This document shows, piece by piece, positions 51,457 to 60,498 of a stretch of DNA of 64,000 bases (within the stretch, counting starts at the first letter, position 1; each line of letters begins with the position of its first letter). Position numbers and translations under genes: made by a program. The notes beneath the pieces are model-generated. The model had not been told where the DNA came from and ran no database searches. It was given only the letters and a program-made list of their open reading frames with translations. The DNA is taken from contig NZ_AJLF01000001.1 in the NCBI RefSeq assembly GCF_000258515.1, positions 682,001-746,000 of the forward strand, read 5' to 3'. This DNA comes from Thermococcus zilligii AN1 (lineage in GTDB: Archaea > Methanobacteriota_B > Thermococci > Thermococcales > Thermococcaceae).

Positions 51457-52428
51457 ATGGAGAGGGAAAAACTCATCAAAACGGTCTCGGCCATATTCCG
51501 TGCGGCCGGCTTTAAGACCGCCCACATCGAGCTCAGAGAGAGTTGCTTTGATATAGTCGCGGGTAGGCTGCTCTTTCTTCTATTCGTAAAGGTCGTGGGG
51601 AACATCGATACCGTTAGCGAGGAGCAGGCCAGCGACTTGAAGAGGCTTTCCAAGGTCTTTGGAGCGTCCCCCCTGATAGTGGGCCTGAGGACGAAGGGAG
51701 GGGAACTTGAAGAGGGTGTTGTTTACGAGAGGTTCGGGATAAACGCCCTCAGGCCCGAAACCCTCTACCAGGTTCTCCTTGAGGGAGAACTGCCGGTAAT
51801 TTTCGCTGAGAGAGGCGGGTTTTACGTCAGGATCAATGGGGAGCTTTTGAGGGCTTTAAGGGAGAAGCACGGCTATTCCATAAACGAACTCGCCCAGCTC
51901 CTCGGAATTTCGAGAAAAAGCCTCCAGAACTATGAGAAGGGGGAGCAGGCCGCTTCCCTCGACGTTGCCATCAGGATGGAGGAAATCTTCGACGAGGCGA
52001 TAGCAGAGCCCATAGACATCCTGCGGGCCAGGGTGGAGGCCAATCTCTCCTCGGAGCCCGAAACACCCCTCGAAAGGGAAATATTTGAAAAGCTGAAGAA
52101 GCTTGGCATGGGGGTCGTCAAGATAAAGCGGGCCCCCTTCAACGCGCTTTCCAGAGAGGAGGAGTTCACGATTCTAACCGGGATAGACGAGAGAAAAACC
52201 AAGTCCACCGTGAAGAGGGCAGAAATGGTGGCGGAGGTCGGTAAGGTGATAGACAGCGAAAGTTTCTTCGTTCTTGAGCGGGCCAGGGCGGAGGTCGTCT
52301 CCGAAGTGCCGCTGATACCGAAGGAGAGCCTGAACACCATCAGGGATGTCGATGAGCTGATAGGCATGATCGAAGAACTGAAAAAAAGCCTGAAGCAGGC
52401 AGTTGCCAGGGATCTCAGCCGAAGATGA
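51457..52428 (+). CDS. Putative HTH-type transcriptional regulator, archaeal
   Basis: A 323-aa archaeal regulator with an N-terminal nuclease-like alpha/beta region (LRESCFDIVAGRLLFLLFVKVV) and a central Cro/C1-type helix-turn-helix (LREKHGYSINELAQLLGISR and KSLQNYEKGEQAAS, residues 137-165). An upstream ATG at 51376 overlaps the GNAT gene; ATG 51457 is chosen because CGTATTTAACTT stands as TATA close by. The 3' end overlaps the convergent HD gene by 14 bases. Confidence 0.85.
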   Translation: MEREKLIKTVSAIFRAAGFKTAHIELRESCFDIVAGRLLFLLFVKVVGNIDTVSEEQASDLKRLSKVFGASPLIVGLRTKGGELEEGVVYERFGINALRPETLYQVLLEGELPVIFAERGGFYVRINGELLRALREKHGYSINELAQLLGISRKSLQNYEKGEQAASLDVAIRMEEIFDEAIAEPIDILRARVEANLSSEPETPLEREIFEKLKKLGMGVVKIKRAPFNALSREEEFTILTGIDERKTKSTVKRAEMVAEVGKVIDSESFFVLERARAEVVSEVPLIPKESLNTIRDVDELIGMIEELKKSLKQAVARDLSRR

Positions 52429-53659
52429 CCCTCTTCCAGACCCCCCTCAGGGCGCTGACGTACTTGGCAGGTGAGGCTATCATAACCGCCCACCTCGGTG
52501 TCTGGCGCCTCTTAAGGGCGTTGGCCAGAGGTGTAACCTTCGCCAGCGGCTGGACATCGCCGTTCTCAAGGAGAACCCCTATTTCAGTCGCCTTAAGCCT
52601 TGGTTCGCTCAGCATCAGGTCGGCTACACTGAACTCAAGGATAACCTCCCCCTCTTTAGCCCCAACAGCGTCTGCCAGGGCTCTTTCAATTTCCTGGCGC
52701 TTCTTAACGTCTCTATAGGCCGACAACAGGGTTCTCTTTTCTTCCTGATCGAGGGACTCCGCACTCTCAAGAACGGCTGCTTTGTAGAGGTCGCGGTATT
52801 TTATCCTCTTTACAATCTCCGAGGGGAATCCTTCGAGGTCCTCCAGCTCTACCAGGACTCTGCAGTCTACCATCTTCCAGAAGTCCCAGAGGTTGCCCTC
52901 CTCAAGGGCAAACTCCAGGGCCCTGGTCAGCATTCCCTCGGCTATCTTCACTGTATGGTGGAAGTAGACGCGGGAATACATGAGGGAGCGCGCCACCATC
53001 ATTCCCTCAACGGCCTCAAGGCCCTTCTCTTCAACCACAAGTTCTCCGTTATGAACCGTGAGAACCTTGAGGAGTCTCTCCATGTCAATTATCCCGTGGG
53101 CAACGCCTGTGTAGTGGGCATCGCGGATGAGGTAATCTATCTGGTCGACATCGACGTCGCCGTGGAGGGCCTGGCCGAGATATCTCTTCGGGTGCTTTCC
53201 GAGTATCAGGCTGGAAACCTCCTCCGGTGAGATTCCGTTTTCTTCGAGGATCCCGGGTATCCTCCCGCCGCCATTCCCATCGGTTATGTCGATTTTGCCG
53301 AGGATTATGTCCTGGCCCAGGTGCATGTGGTCGTGCTCCTTTACGTAGTGCTGGTAGATGCTCTCAAAGGTGTGGCTGAATGGCCCGTGCCCGATGTCGT
53401 GGAGGAGGGCGGCTATCTCAAGGATCAGCCCTTCGTCCTTCTCCAGGTTCAGCTCACCGCTTAGCCTTTTAGCAACGTTCCAGGCTCCGAGGGAGTGCTC
53501 GAAACGGGTGTGGTTTGCCCCGGGGTAAACCAGATAGGCAAGGCCAAGCTGTTTTATGTGTCTCAGCCTCTGGAACTCAGGCGTTTTAACGAGATCAAGG
53601 ATGACGCCCGAGATCTTCATGCTCCCGTGAATCCCGTCATGGACTATTTTTCCTTCCAT
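52415..53659 (-). CDS. HD-domain phosphohydrolase (SAMHD1/dGTPase-like)
   Basis: A 414-aa HD hydrolase. The metal site is spread over NHTRFEHSLGAWNVA (H), EIAALLHDIGHGPFSH (HD) and DVDQIDYLIRDAHYTG (D). The layout matches dNTP triphosphohydrolases of the SAMHD1 type. Two starts are possible: ATG 53710, which overlaps the upstream stop (ATGA), or ATG 53659, which has AGGTGGGCGGG and an own TATA (ATAAATTAAATCC at 53689-53701); the second fits the usual family start MEGKIVHDGIHG. Confidence 0.9.
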   Translation of the reverse strand: MEGKIVHDGIHGSMKISGVILDLVKTPEFQRLRHIKQLGLAYLVYPGANHTRFEHSLGAWNVAKRLSGELNLEKDEGLILEIAALLHDIGHGPFSHTFESIYQHYVKEHDHMHLGQDIILGKIDITDGNGGGRIPGILEENGISPEEVSSLILGKHPKRYLGQALHGDVDVDQIDYLIRDAHYTGVAHGIIDMERLLKVLTVHNGELVVEEKGLEAVEGMMVARSLMYSRVYFHHTVKIAEGMLTRALEFALEEGNLWDFWKMVDCRVLVELEDLEGFPSEIVKRIKYRDLYKAAVLESAESLDQEEKRTLLSAYRDVKKRQEIERALADAVGAKEGEVILEFSVADLMLSEPRLKATEIGVLLENGDVQPLAKVTPLANALKRRQTPRWAVMIASPAKYVSALRGVWKRVIFG

Positions 53660-53706
53660 CCCGCCCACCTGGAAAAGCTTGGAAAGGGGATTTAATTTAT
53701 TTTCGG

Positions 53707-55842
53707 TCATTTGTACTTCCCCTCAAGCTGCATCTGCTTTATCCTGGCCGTCAGTCCTTTCTTGGGCACTCTGTCCTCTTCTATGGTTTCTCCGGTTTTT
53801 GTGTCCAGCCTGGCGTAGTAGATGTACTCACCGCCCGATACCTTTATGTTCATGTAACCCCTGTCCTTGTAGTGGGTTATTCTCTCCGTGTTCAGGTTAT
53901 CCTCACCGTACTTTCCCCGGAGATGCCTGTGGTACAGATCCTCAAGGGCCCTCTCAGTGAACCTGGCCTCTACCTTTAAAATCCGTCCGGTGCTCCTCTC
54001 GAGGGTCAGCGTTCCAACCTTCGTCACCCCGGTGAACTCTGCCGTCCAATTATCCGAGAGCACGAGGGGTTCCACCTTGGCCTCAGGGTCGATTTTTTTG
54101 GCTTCTTCCTCCGCTATTTTTTCGGCGAGTTCTCTCTTCAGAACCCTGTCCTTTTCCTTCAGCATCTTACCATCCTTGCTTATTAACACTTTAACCTCTC
54201 TCTCGTTGTCCTCTATTTCCACAACGTAGTTGTCATTTTCCTCGGAAATGTTCTTTATAGTGTACCCGGGATACCTCCCGAGAACGAGCTCCCCGGCTCT
54301 CCCGGGGGATACAACAACGTAGTAGTCAAGAACATCCCCGGTTGCGCCGTCTATTTTAACCTTTGCAACCCCAGCTTCTCCCGCAAGGGTTATCTCCAGG
54401 CATTTGTGCTCGATAACCCTGTATTCCTTAGGTTCAAGGCCTGAAACCGGAAAGTTGCCCTCCACAAACTTCTTGGCCCTTTCAAAGGCTTCAGCGGGTG
54501 ATGGAAGGCTCCTGACTTCCCTGGCCTCCCCGTTCCTCAGATTTACCCCGACGACAACTATTCCCCCCTCTACGAGTAGGTCTGCAACGGCTTCTTTTTT
54601 GGTTTTTTCAAGGGACAGAACTTTTCCGGATGGATAAAGAGACTTTAGAAGCTCTTCCAGGGCCTCATCGCTCATTAAAGTTTCAAGTCCAACCAGCTTT
54701 CCTGTGTAGGGATTGAAAATAACCTCAAATGAAAAGCGTCTCGTCCTGCCCAGGACTTTAAGTTTTCTCTCGCCAGTTTTGACGTTGATCTCTTCAGGCT
54801 TTTCTCCGGTTTCTTTCTCAACGATATCCCTCGCCTTTTCCAGAAAGTATTCTTGAGGTAGCGGTTCCAGTGAAACGTCTATCCCGCCGGTTCTGAGGTT
54901 CACCCTGACCTCTCCCCTGTTTTCTCCGATCCTGAGCTCCATAAGGGCCATTGCCGGCAGATAAACCTTCCTTCTGTCGGCTATTGATACGTGATTTTCT
55001 GAAACTCCCCTCTTTTCGGCCACGAGGCCTTTCAGGATCAGGGCAACTTCGCCGGGACTTACCGGGTTCTGTATCCGTCTCTCGGTGGCTCTTATTACCG
55101 CTCTCCCGTCGAGAAGGGCTTTTTTCAGCGGTGTGGAAAGTTCCCTGTCCTCCTCGGCGTTCAGCACGACATCGTCCTTTGAGAAGATTATGGCCTTTCC
55201 ACTCTCTTTTTCCGCCCCCGTGAGCTCCCAGGAGACAATGTAAGCGGTGGAAAGTTCCAGCGAAAGGGAAACGAGTTCTATCTCATCCGGTGAAACCGGG
55301 TAATTCCTGGTCAGATGCTCTGAAACTCTCTTCATGAGTTCTGAATGTGAGAAATCGTAGAGCAGGGGCGCATCAAGTTCGAATTCCTCCAGTGTCTCCT
55401 CCTTCTCTTCCTTCTCAGGAGTAAAAAACTTTTCAGCCCCCTCAGGGACGTTAACACTGTAATTGTTCAGCAGGGATGCAAGTTTTTCTCCATCCCAGGG
55501 GATGATCCTGCCGAGGTAGTCCTGTGATATCAGGAGTTTGGCGTCCTTGGTGAACCCAGCGGGCGAAACCAGGACTCCTTTGTGGGCCTTGTGTCTCTCG
55601 ATGCTCTGAGCGAAAACGTTGACATCTTTGGAGCTTGCGAGTCCCCTGTCATGCACCAGGAGGATAAGCTTCTCTGTCCCCGCTATTGGGTCTTCTCTGA
55701 TGGCCACTATGTCTGCGCCCCACTCACTTTCATTTGAGACCTTCTCGTAGTTCTTAAACCCCATTCTCCCCAGAAGCTCCGAAATGGAGTTTAACAGGAG
55801 GTCTTTTGGGAGTCTCACGATGAGATCCGCGCTCCACGGCAT
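53707..55842 (-). CDS. Mrr-like nuclease domain fused to PepSY-like repeats
   Basis: A 711-aa protein with an unusual make-up. Residues 1-125 look like an Mrr-type PD-(D/E)XK domain: LLGRMGFKNYEKVSNESEWG, GADIVAIRE, LILLVHDRG and VLVSPAGFTKDAKLL. After an acidic linker, four or more repeats of about 80-100 residues follow, each ending in a PepSY-like hairpin (NPYTGKLVGLE, DGATGDVLDYYVV, ERSTGRILKVEARF, DTKTGETIEED). There is no signal peptide or membrane helix. ATG 55842 follows GGTGAGG. Substrate unknown. It overlaps the HD hydrolase start, so the two may be co-expressed. Confidence 0.7.
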   Translation of the reverse strand: MPWSADLIVRLPKDLLLNSISELLGRMGFKNYEKVSNESEWGADIVAIREDPIAGTEKLILLVHDRGLASSKDVNVFAQSIERHKAHKGVLVSPAGFTKDAKLLISQDYLGRIIPWDGEKLASLLNNYSVNVPEGAEKFFTPEKEEKEETLEEFELDAPLLYDFSHSELMKRVSEHLTRNYPVSPDEIELVSLSLELSTAYIVSWELTGAEKESGKAIIFSKDDVVLNAEEDRELSTPLKKALLDGRAVIRATERRIQNPVSPGEVALILKGLVAEKRGVSENHVSIADRRKVYLPAMALMELRIGENRGEVRVNLRTGGIDVSLEPLPQEYFLEKARDIVEKETGEKPEEINVKTGERKLKVLGRTRRFSFEVIFNPYTGKLVGLETLMSDEALEELLKSLYPSGKVLSLEKTKKEAVADLLVEGGIVVVGVNLRNGEAREVRSLPSPAEAFERAKKFVEGNFPVSGLEPKEYRVIEHKCLEITLAGEAGVAKVKIDGATGDVLDYYVVVSPGRAGELVLGRYPGYTIKNISEENDNYVVEIEDNEREVKVLISKDGKMLKEKDRVLKRELAEKIAEEEAKKIDPEAKVEPLVLSDNWTAEFTGVTKVGTLTLERSTGRILKVEARFTERALEDLYHRHLRGKYGEDNLNTERITHYKDRGYMNIKVSGGEYIYYARLDTKTGETIEEDRVPKKGLTARIKQMQLEGKYK

Positions 55843-55981
55843 CGTCCTCACCGGACACTAATAAATCGGCACAGTATTATAAATCCCTTTCCGTTCCGCC
55901 TGTTATCACCCCCAGTGTTTAGAATACTTTTTAACATGAACGAGTGCATTGAACGTTGACAAGGTTACACCGGTGAGCGAG

Positions 55982-57214
55982 ATGTTCAGGTTAGGTGATC
56001 TCCCTCACGGGGAACGAACCGTGTTTCTGAGGGTCGATCTGAACTCGCCAGTCGAAGGCGGGAAGATAACCAGTGATGCCCGCTTCCGTGAAGTCATTCC
56101 AACGATTAAACACCTCCTGAATGAGGGAGCAAAGCTTGTCATAGCCACCCACCAGGGCAGGCCTTACGACGGAGATTACACGACGACGGAAGAGCACGCC
56201 GAAATACTGGGCAAGCTTCTGGGAGGGGAGGTGGAATACGTTGAGGACATCTTTGGGAGATACGCCCGCGAGCGTATAAGCTCACTGAAGGCGGGAGAAG
56301 CGCTTATGCTCGAAAACCTCAGGTTCGCCGCGGAGGAGGCCTTCTACAAGCCGCTCGAAGAGTGCGAGAGAACGTTCTTTGTAAAAAAACTGGCCCCACT
56401 GATTGACAATGTGGTAAACGATGCCTTCGCCTCCGCCCACAGGAGTCAGCCCTCCCTGGTGGGCTTTGCCCGCCTAAAACCAATGGCCATGGGGCTTTTG
56501 ATGGAAAGGGAGGTAACGGCCCTCGGGAAAGCCTACGAAACGGGGGAAAGGCCAAGGGTGTACGTCCTCGGAGGGGCTAAGGTTGACGATTCGCTTAAGG
56601 TTGCGGAAAACGTCCTCAGAAGTGGAAGGGCCGACCTTATTTTGACCGGAGGGCTTGTGGGCCAGGTCTTCACCCTGGCAAAGGGCTTCAATCTCGGCAA
56701 CGCGAACATTGAGTTCCTGGCAAAGAAGGGCCTTCTCGAGCTCGTCGATTGGGCCGAGAGAATACTCAATGAGTTTTACCCCCTGATAAGAACCCCGGTC
56801 GATTTTGCAATTGACCATAGGGGGGAGAGACTTGAAGTCGACCTGCTGAGCGAGGAAATGAGACTGCTTGACCACTACCCCATCATGGACATCGGCTCCA
56901 GAACCGTTGAGAAGTACAGGGAGATACTGCTTAACGCAGGAACCATCGTGGCAAACGGGCCCATGGGAGTGTTTGAGAGGGAGGAATTTGCTGTGGGAAC
57001 CGTCGGAGTTTTCCGTTCCATTGGAGAGAGCAGGGCCTTCAGTGTCGTGGGAGGCGGCCACAGCATAACTGGCATTCAAAAGTACGGAATAGAGGGGATA
57101 AGCCATATCTCGACGGGAGGGGGTGCGATGCTAAGCTTCTTTGCTGGTGAAAAACTCCCGGTTCTGGAGGCGTTGAGAATAAGCTACGACAAGTTCAGGG
57201 AAAAAGGCCATTAG
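55982..57214 (+). CDS. pgk: Phosphoglycerate kinase
   Basis: A 410-aa archaeal PGK, transferring phosphate between 1,3-bisphosphoglycerate and ADP; in Thermococcales it works mainly in gluconeogenesis because glycolysis bypasses this step. Substrate site FLRVDLNSPVEGG and HAILG-type loop IATHQGRPY, nucleotide site YVLGGAKVDDSLKV and VANGPMGVFEREEF, then SVVGGGHSI and STGGGAML. A TTG at 55949 would extend it, but ATG 55982 has GGTGAG and equals the known Pyrococcus start MFRL. TATA ACTTTTTAAC at 55926-55935. Confidence 0.95.
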   Translation: MFRLGDLPHGERTVFLRVDLNSPVEGGKITSDARFREVIPTIKHLLNEGAKLVIATHQGRPYDGDYTTTEEHAEILGKLLGGEVEYVEDIFGRYARERISSLKAGEALMLENLRFAAEEAFYKPLEECERTFFVKKLAPLIDNVVNDAFASAHRSQPSLVGFARLKPMAMGLLMEREVTALGKAYETGERPRVYVLGGAKVDDSLKVAENVLRSGRADLILTGGLVGQVFTLAKGFNLGNANIEFLAKKGLLELVDWAERILNEFYPLIRTPVDFAIDHRGERLEVDLLSEEMRLLDHYPIMDIGSRTVEKYREILLNAGTIVANGPMGVFEREEFAVGTVGVFRSIGESRAFSVVGGGHSITGIQKYGIEGISHISTGGGAMLSFFAGEKLPVLEALRISYDKFREKGH

Positions 57215-57341
57215 TTTTCGCCTGTTCACCATTTCCCTTTAATCTCTCAGGAGAATCGACTTCCCCATATTGGGGCCTTTCCACAGGCAGGTTTCCGGAA
57301 AGTTGAAAGCCTTCTGCCGTTATATGAAGGCGGTGAAGGAC

Positions 57342-57770
57342 ATGAAGGTTGTGTTGAGGCCGCTCTTTAATGTCGAGCTCCCGGCCGGATTCGAAGAAAT
57401 ACTCCGGTCAAAGCTTATGAGGAGAGAACTCAGAACCGGGGAAACCGTGGAGGTTGACCTGCTTGGAAAGCCGCTTCAGTTCAAGGTTCTCCTGGCCGAA
57501 CCATCCCCGTTGAAAGTTGACAGCTCGACGAGAATCGAGATCTCGACGGGTGAGATAAGTGAGATAACGCTGGATCTCGGATTTGATGTCCAGGACGCGA
57601 TTCCCTTTGAAGGCGGCATTGTGGTCGTCCTCCGCAACGAAGTTCGAATATTGAACTGGAAAGGGCAAAAAGTTTATAGCAGGGAGTTTGAGAACTTGAA
57701 GAAAGTTAGGGTGGCCGAAGGAAAGGTGGTGGTAGTTCATGGTGAGGGAATCACGATCGTTGAGCCTTGA
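57342..57770 (+). CDS. Conserved hypothetical protein preceding nth (142 aa)
   Basis: A 142-aa protein, first half with a pattern similar to the Cdc48-N/VCP-like double-psi barrel (GETVEVDLLGKPLQFKVLLAEP, read as GETVEVDLLG then LQFKVLLAEPSPLKV), second half WD/beta-propeller-like strands (VVLRNEVRILNWKGQKVYS). Function unknown. ATG 57342 follows GGCGGTGAAGG; ATG 57324 is an alternative. Its last 32 bases overlap nth, so the two are one transcript, suggesting a link to DNA repair that cannot be tested here. Confidence 0.7.
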   Translation: MKVVLRPLFNVELPAGFEEILRSKLMRRELRTGETVEVDLLGKPLQFKVLLAEPSPLKVDSSTRIEISTGEISEITLDLGFDVQDAIPFEGGIVVVLRNEVRILNWKGQKVYSREFENLKKVRVAEGKVVVVHGEGITIVEP

Positions 57771-58488
57771 GGGCTTCACATTCGATGAAACCTGGGGGGA
57801 GAAGAGGGAGCGGGCGAAGAGGATAGTTGAAATCCTCATGGAGGTCCACCCCAGGGAGAAGCTCCTCATAGGCGACCCCTACAGGACTCTAATCCACTGC
57901 ATCATTTCCCAGCGCATGCGCGATGAAGTGACGTATAAGGTCTGGGAGGAGCTCTTCAGGAAATACGGGGACATAGAGACGATAGCGGCAACTCCGATCG
58001 AAGAAATGCAGGAGTTCCTCCGAAAGCAGGGGGTCGGCCTCTGGAAGACGAAGGGCGAGTGGATTGTCAGAGCTTCCCAAATACTCCTCGAGAAATACAA
58101 CGGTAAGGTTCCGGAGGATATAAACGAGCTCATGAAGCTTCCGGGGATAGGGAGAAAGTGCGCCAACATCGTCCTCGCTTACGGGTTTGGAAAGCAGGCA
58201 ATACCGGTTGATACCCACGTCAACAGAATAAGCAAGCGCCTTGGCCTGGCCCCTCCGGGGGTCGCTCCCGAGAAGGTTGAGGAGTACCTCGCCGGGCTTA
58301 TCCCGGAGGATAAGTGGATTTACGTCAACCACGCAATGGTAGACCACGGGAGAAGTATCTGCAGGCCAATAAAGCCAAAATGCGACGAATGCCCGCTGAG
58401 AGAGCTGTGCCCCTATGCAAAAGGCCTAATAACGGACGGGGACATAAAAGGAGAGAACCGCTCCCGGCGGGCTGAACGGGTATTTTAA
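57739..58488 (+). CDS. nth: Endonuclease III (DNA glycosylase/AP lyase)
   Basis: A 249-aa Nth protein removing oxidised pyrimidines. Helix-hairpin-helix LMKLPGIGRKCANIVLAYGF (K catalytic region), aspartate in IPVDTHVNRISKRLGL, and the [4Fe-4S] cysteines C-x6-C-x2-C-x5-C in CRPIKPKCDECPLRELC. ATG 57739 lies inside the preceding gene and follows GGTGGTGG. It is convergent with the DUF434 gene (5-base gap). Confidence 0.95.
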   Translation: MVRESRSLSLEGFTFDETWGEKRERAKRIVEILMEVHPREKLLIGDPYRTLIHCIISQRMRDEVTYKVWEELFRKYGDIETIAATPIEEMQEFLRKQGVGLWKTKGEWIVRASQILLEKYNGKVPEDINELMKLPGIGRKCANIVLAYGFGKQAIPVDTHVNRISKRLGLAPPGVAPEKVEEYLAGLIPEDKWIYVNHAMVDHGRSICRPIKPKCDECPLRELCPYAKGLITDGDIKGENRSRRAERVF

Positions 58489-58493
58489 CGGCC

Positions 58494-59138
58494 TTACTGG
58501 ATGACCTCAAAAAACGGCTCAATTGTTTTTTGGGACAAACCGGCAACGTATCCCGGAAGGTCGAAAACATGGCCAACTTTGGAGATTATTCCCACGTCTG
58601 CCGTTGCCACGGCCTCAAAGCCCTTCAGCTCGAAGTCCGGGCTCTTCACGAGGTGAACCTCCCCGGGGAGACCCGACTTTTTCAAAGCCTCCTCGGTGAG
58701 GGCTTTCACGATGCCGCTCTTCGGGACGTTCTTTCCGTAGAAGAAGACGGCCTTCGCGACCCCGAGCTCTCCCAGGGCTCCCGTTATTTCGGTTAGAAGT
58801 TTTTCTGTGTTCTCGTTGAGCCTATACCTCCCCTGGTACTTCAGGTCCCTAACCAGGCCGTCCTCGCAGAGTATCGCCTTCCCCTCCACGATGGACTCCA
58901 AGGTTATTAAGACGTTGAAGCCATCTATTGCGAGGACTCTGCCGGCGAGCTCCCCCGGTTTTAGAAGCTTTCTCCTGACTTCTTCGATCCAGGGGTCGGG
59001 GAAGACGCACCTCGCGAGAAGGTGCCTCTCCTCTATGGTGAGACGGTGATGGTCGGCGACGAACTTCAGGGCGACCTTCTTCCTGTAGCCCCTGTTGAGG
59101 AGGTACTTGAGGTCTTGATACGCCTCACAGAGGGACAT
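58494..59138 (-). CDS. DUF434/DUF5616 protein (COG2454)
   Basis: A 214-aa archaeal family protein with a helical DUF434 N-terminus (LKYLLNRGYRKKVALKFVADH, read as LKYLLNRGYRKKVAL then HHRLTIEERHLLARC) and a PIN-like alpha/beta C-terminal part (VLAIDGFNVLITLESIV and AVATADVGIISKV). Function unknown. CCTTTTAACC about 25 bases before ATG 59138 suggests a leaderless transcript. Confidence 0.82.
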   Translation of the reverse strand: MSLCEAYQDLKYLLNRGYRKKVALKFVADHHRLTIEERHLLARCVFPDPWIEEVRRKLLKPGELAGRVLAIDGFNVLITLESIVEGKAILCEDGLVRDLKYQGRYRLNENTEKLLTEITGALGELGVAKAVFFYGKNVPKSGIVKALTEEALKKSGLPGEVHLVKSPDFELKGFEAVATADVGIISKVGHVFDLPGYVAGLSQKTIEPFFEVIQ

Positions 59139-59170
59139 GGAAGGGGGTGGGAAGAACCGGTTAAAAGGGT

Positions 59171-59947
59171 TTAGACCACCTTTTCTACCACTTCTTCGTC
59201 AGTGCCTGTGTGTATCCTCAGCCTGACCTTTCCGCTGAGGAGCGAGCTCTTGACTTTCTTCGTCAGTATCTCGTCAACCTGGAAGATTCCAGCGGGATGC
59301 TTCATCCATATCTCGATGAGTATCGGCTGTTCCTCGTCCCCTTCCCTTATCTCGACCTTCTCCACGGCCAGGGCCGAAACCGCGTGGATGTCCACCTTGT
59401 CCTTCCTGTGGACGAGCCTGCTCCTCCCAGCTTCCATGTCGCAGCCGTCCGCTATGGTGACCAAAGAGCCCTCGATGGTGGTGCACGGGACCGCTTCGTC
59501 GTGGGTGTAGATGGCGTTTAAGGTGAGGGCCTTGAGGAGGGCCGGATCGTCGGTTCCGAACTCTGAAACCAGCTTTTCAATTATCGGCTCGGCCAGGAAG
59601 ACGCTGAACATGTAGTGGTTTATCCTGTGTATCATGTTGCCGATGTCGTGGAAAAGGGCTCCAAAGGCGACGATGAACTTGCTCCAGCGGAGGGGCTTTC
59701 CGAGCTTTTCGGCAGTTGTCTGCATGCCGAACTTTTCAATGATTCCGAGCAGTTCCAGGGCCCTCCTCGTCGTCAGGAGAACATGCACAGGCCCGTGGTC
59801 GTTGAAGTTGTAAACGTTGAGGGCTATGGAGTTAGTGACATCGAAGTAGTGGTGGTACTCCCTGAAGGTTCTCTCGTACATTTTGAAGAGCTCCTCGTCG
59901 CCCATCAGCTCCCTTATCTGCTCAAGCAGTCCTTCCTCGGTGTACAT
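59171..59947 (-). CDS. HD-domain metal-dependent phosphohydrolase
   Basis: A 258-aa HD protein: NFNDHGPVHVLLTTRRALELL (read NFNDHGPVHVLLTT), FGALFHDIGNMIHRINHYMF and IADGCDMEAGRSRLVHRKDK supply the metal ligands. It is of the COG3481-like archaeal type with unknown substrate, distinct from the SAMHD1-like protein at 52415. ATG 59947 has GGTGAGAG directly upstream. Same direction as the DUF434 gene, 33 bases apart. Confidence 0.88.
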   Translation of the reverse strand: MYTEEGLLEQIRELMGDEELFKMYERTFREYHHYFDVTNSIALNVYNFNDHGPVHVLLTTRRALELLGIIEKFGMQTTAEKLGKPLRWSKFIVAFGALFHDIGNMIHRINHYMFSVFLAEPIIEKLVSEFGTDDPALLKALTLNAIYTHDEAVPCTTIEGSLVTIADGCDMEAGRSRLVHRKDKVDIHAVSALAVEKVEIREGDEEQPILIEIWMKHPAGIFQVDEILTKKVKSSLLSGKVRLRIHTGTDEEVVEKVV

Positions 59948-60051
59948 TCTCTCACCCTGGAGCCAAACGGTGGGGAGAATTTAAGGGTTTTGAACTGAAA
60001 ACGGTAAAAAGAGCCGGTCTTTACAGGGCCTTTTTGACGCTTCAAAAGCTC

Positions 60052-60465
60052 CTATTCCAGCATCCCCTCGAGCTCGAGGATCTTCTTCGAGCGGAGGTAG
60101 ACCACGGGGATACCCTTTTCCCTGAGCCTCTTCTTGAGCCCCTTATCGTTGGTGCAGACTATGACACGTTCGTTTTTCACGGCGAACTCAAAAATCTGGT
60201 CGTCTATGGGCCCTTTCCCGAACTCTCCAATATCGACCTTCTCGAAGCGTTCCGCCAGCTTCTTCGCCATCCTCACGGCCAGGAGGTCTCTCCCCCTCGA
60301 TTTTCTCTCTATGACCTCCAGCTCCTGGAGGACGACGTTCGGGATGAGGAGCCTGAAGCGGACGTCGAGAATCCTGTTGAGCTCACTTACGATGTCCACC
60401 TCAAACTGCCCCGGGACGAGGAGAAAGTTGGTGTCCGGAATGACCAGCCACTCCTTCTTTTCCAT
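60052..60465 (-). CDS. PIN-domain nuclease (Fcf1/VapC9-like)
   Basis: A 137-aa PIN protein: D in VIPDTNFLLVPGQF, E in VVLQELEVIERK, D in IDDQIFEFAV and D in VIVCTNDKGLKKRL make a full acidic site. The family (COG1412) is related to the 18S rRNA nuclease Fcf1/Utp24. ATG 60465 follows GGTGGTTCCC. It starts 33 bases after the aIF2-gamma stop in the same direction, a neighbourhood conserved in Thermococcales, which supports a ribosome-linked role and not a toxin role. Confidence 0.88.
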   Translation of the reverse strand: MEKKEWLVIPDTNFLLVPGQFEVDIVSELNRILDVRFRLLIPNVVLQELEVIERKSRGRDLLAVRMAKKLAERFEKVDIGEFGKGPIDDQIFEFAVKNERVIVCTNDKGLKKRLREKGIPVVYLRSKKILELEGMLE

Positions 60466-60498
60466 GGGAACCACCAACGGAAGAAAAGGGGAAGGGGC

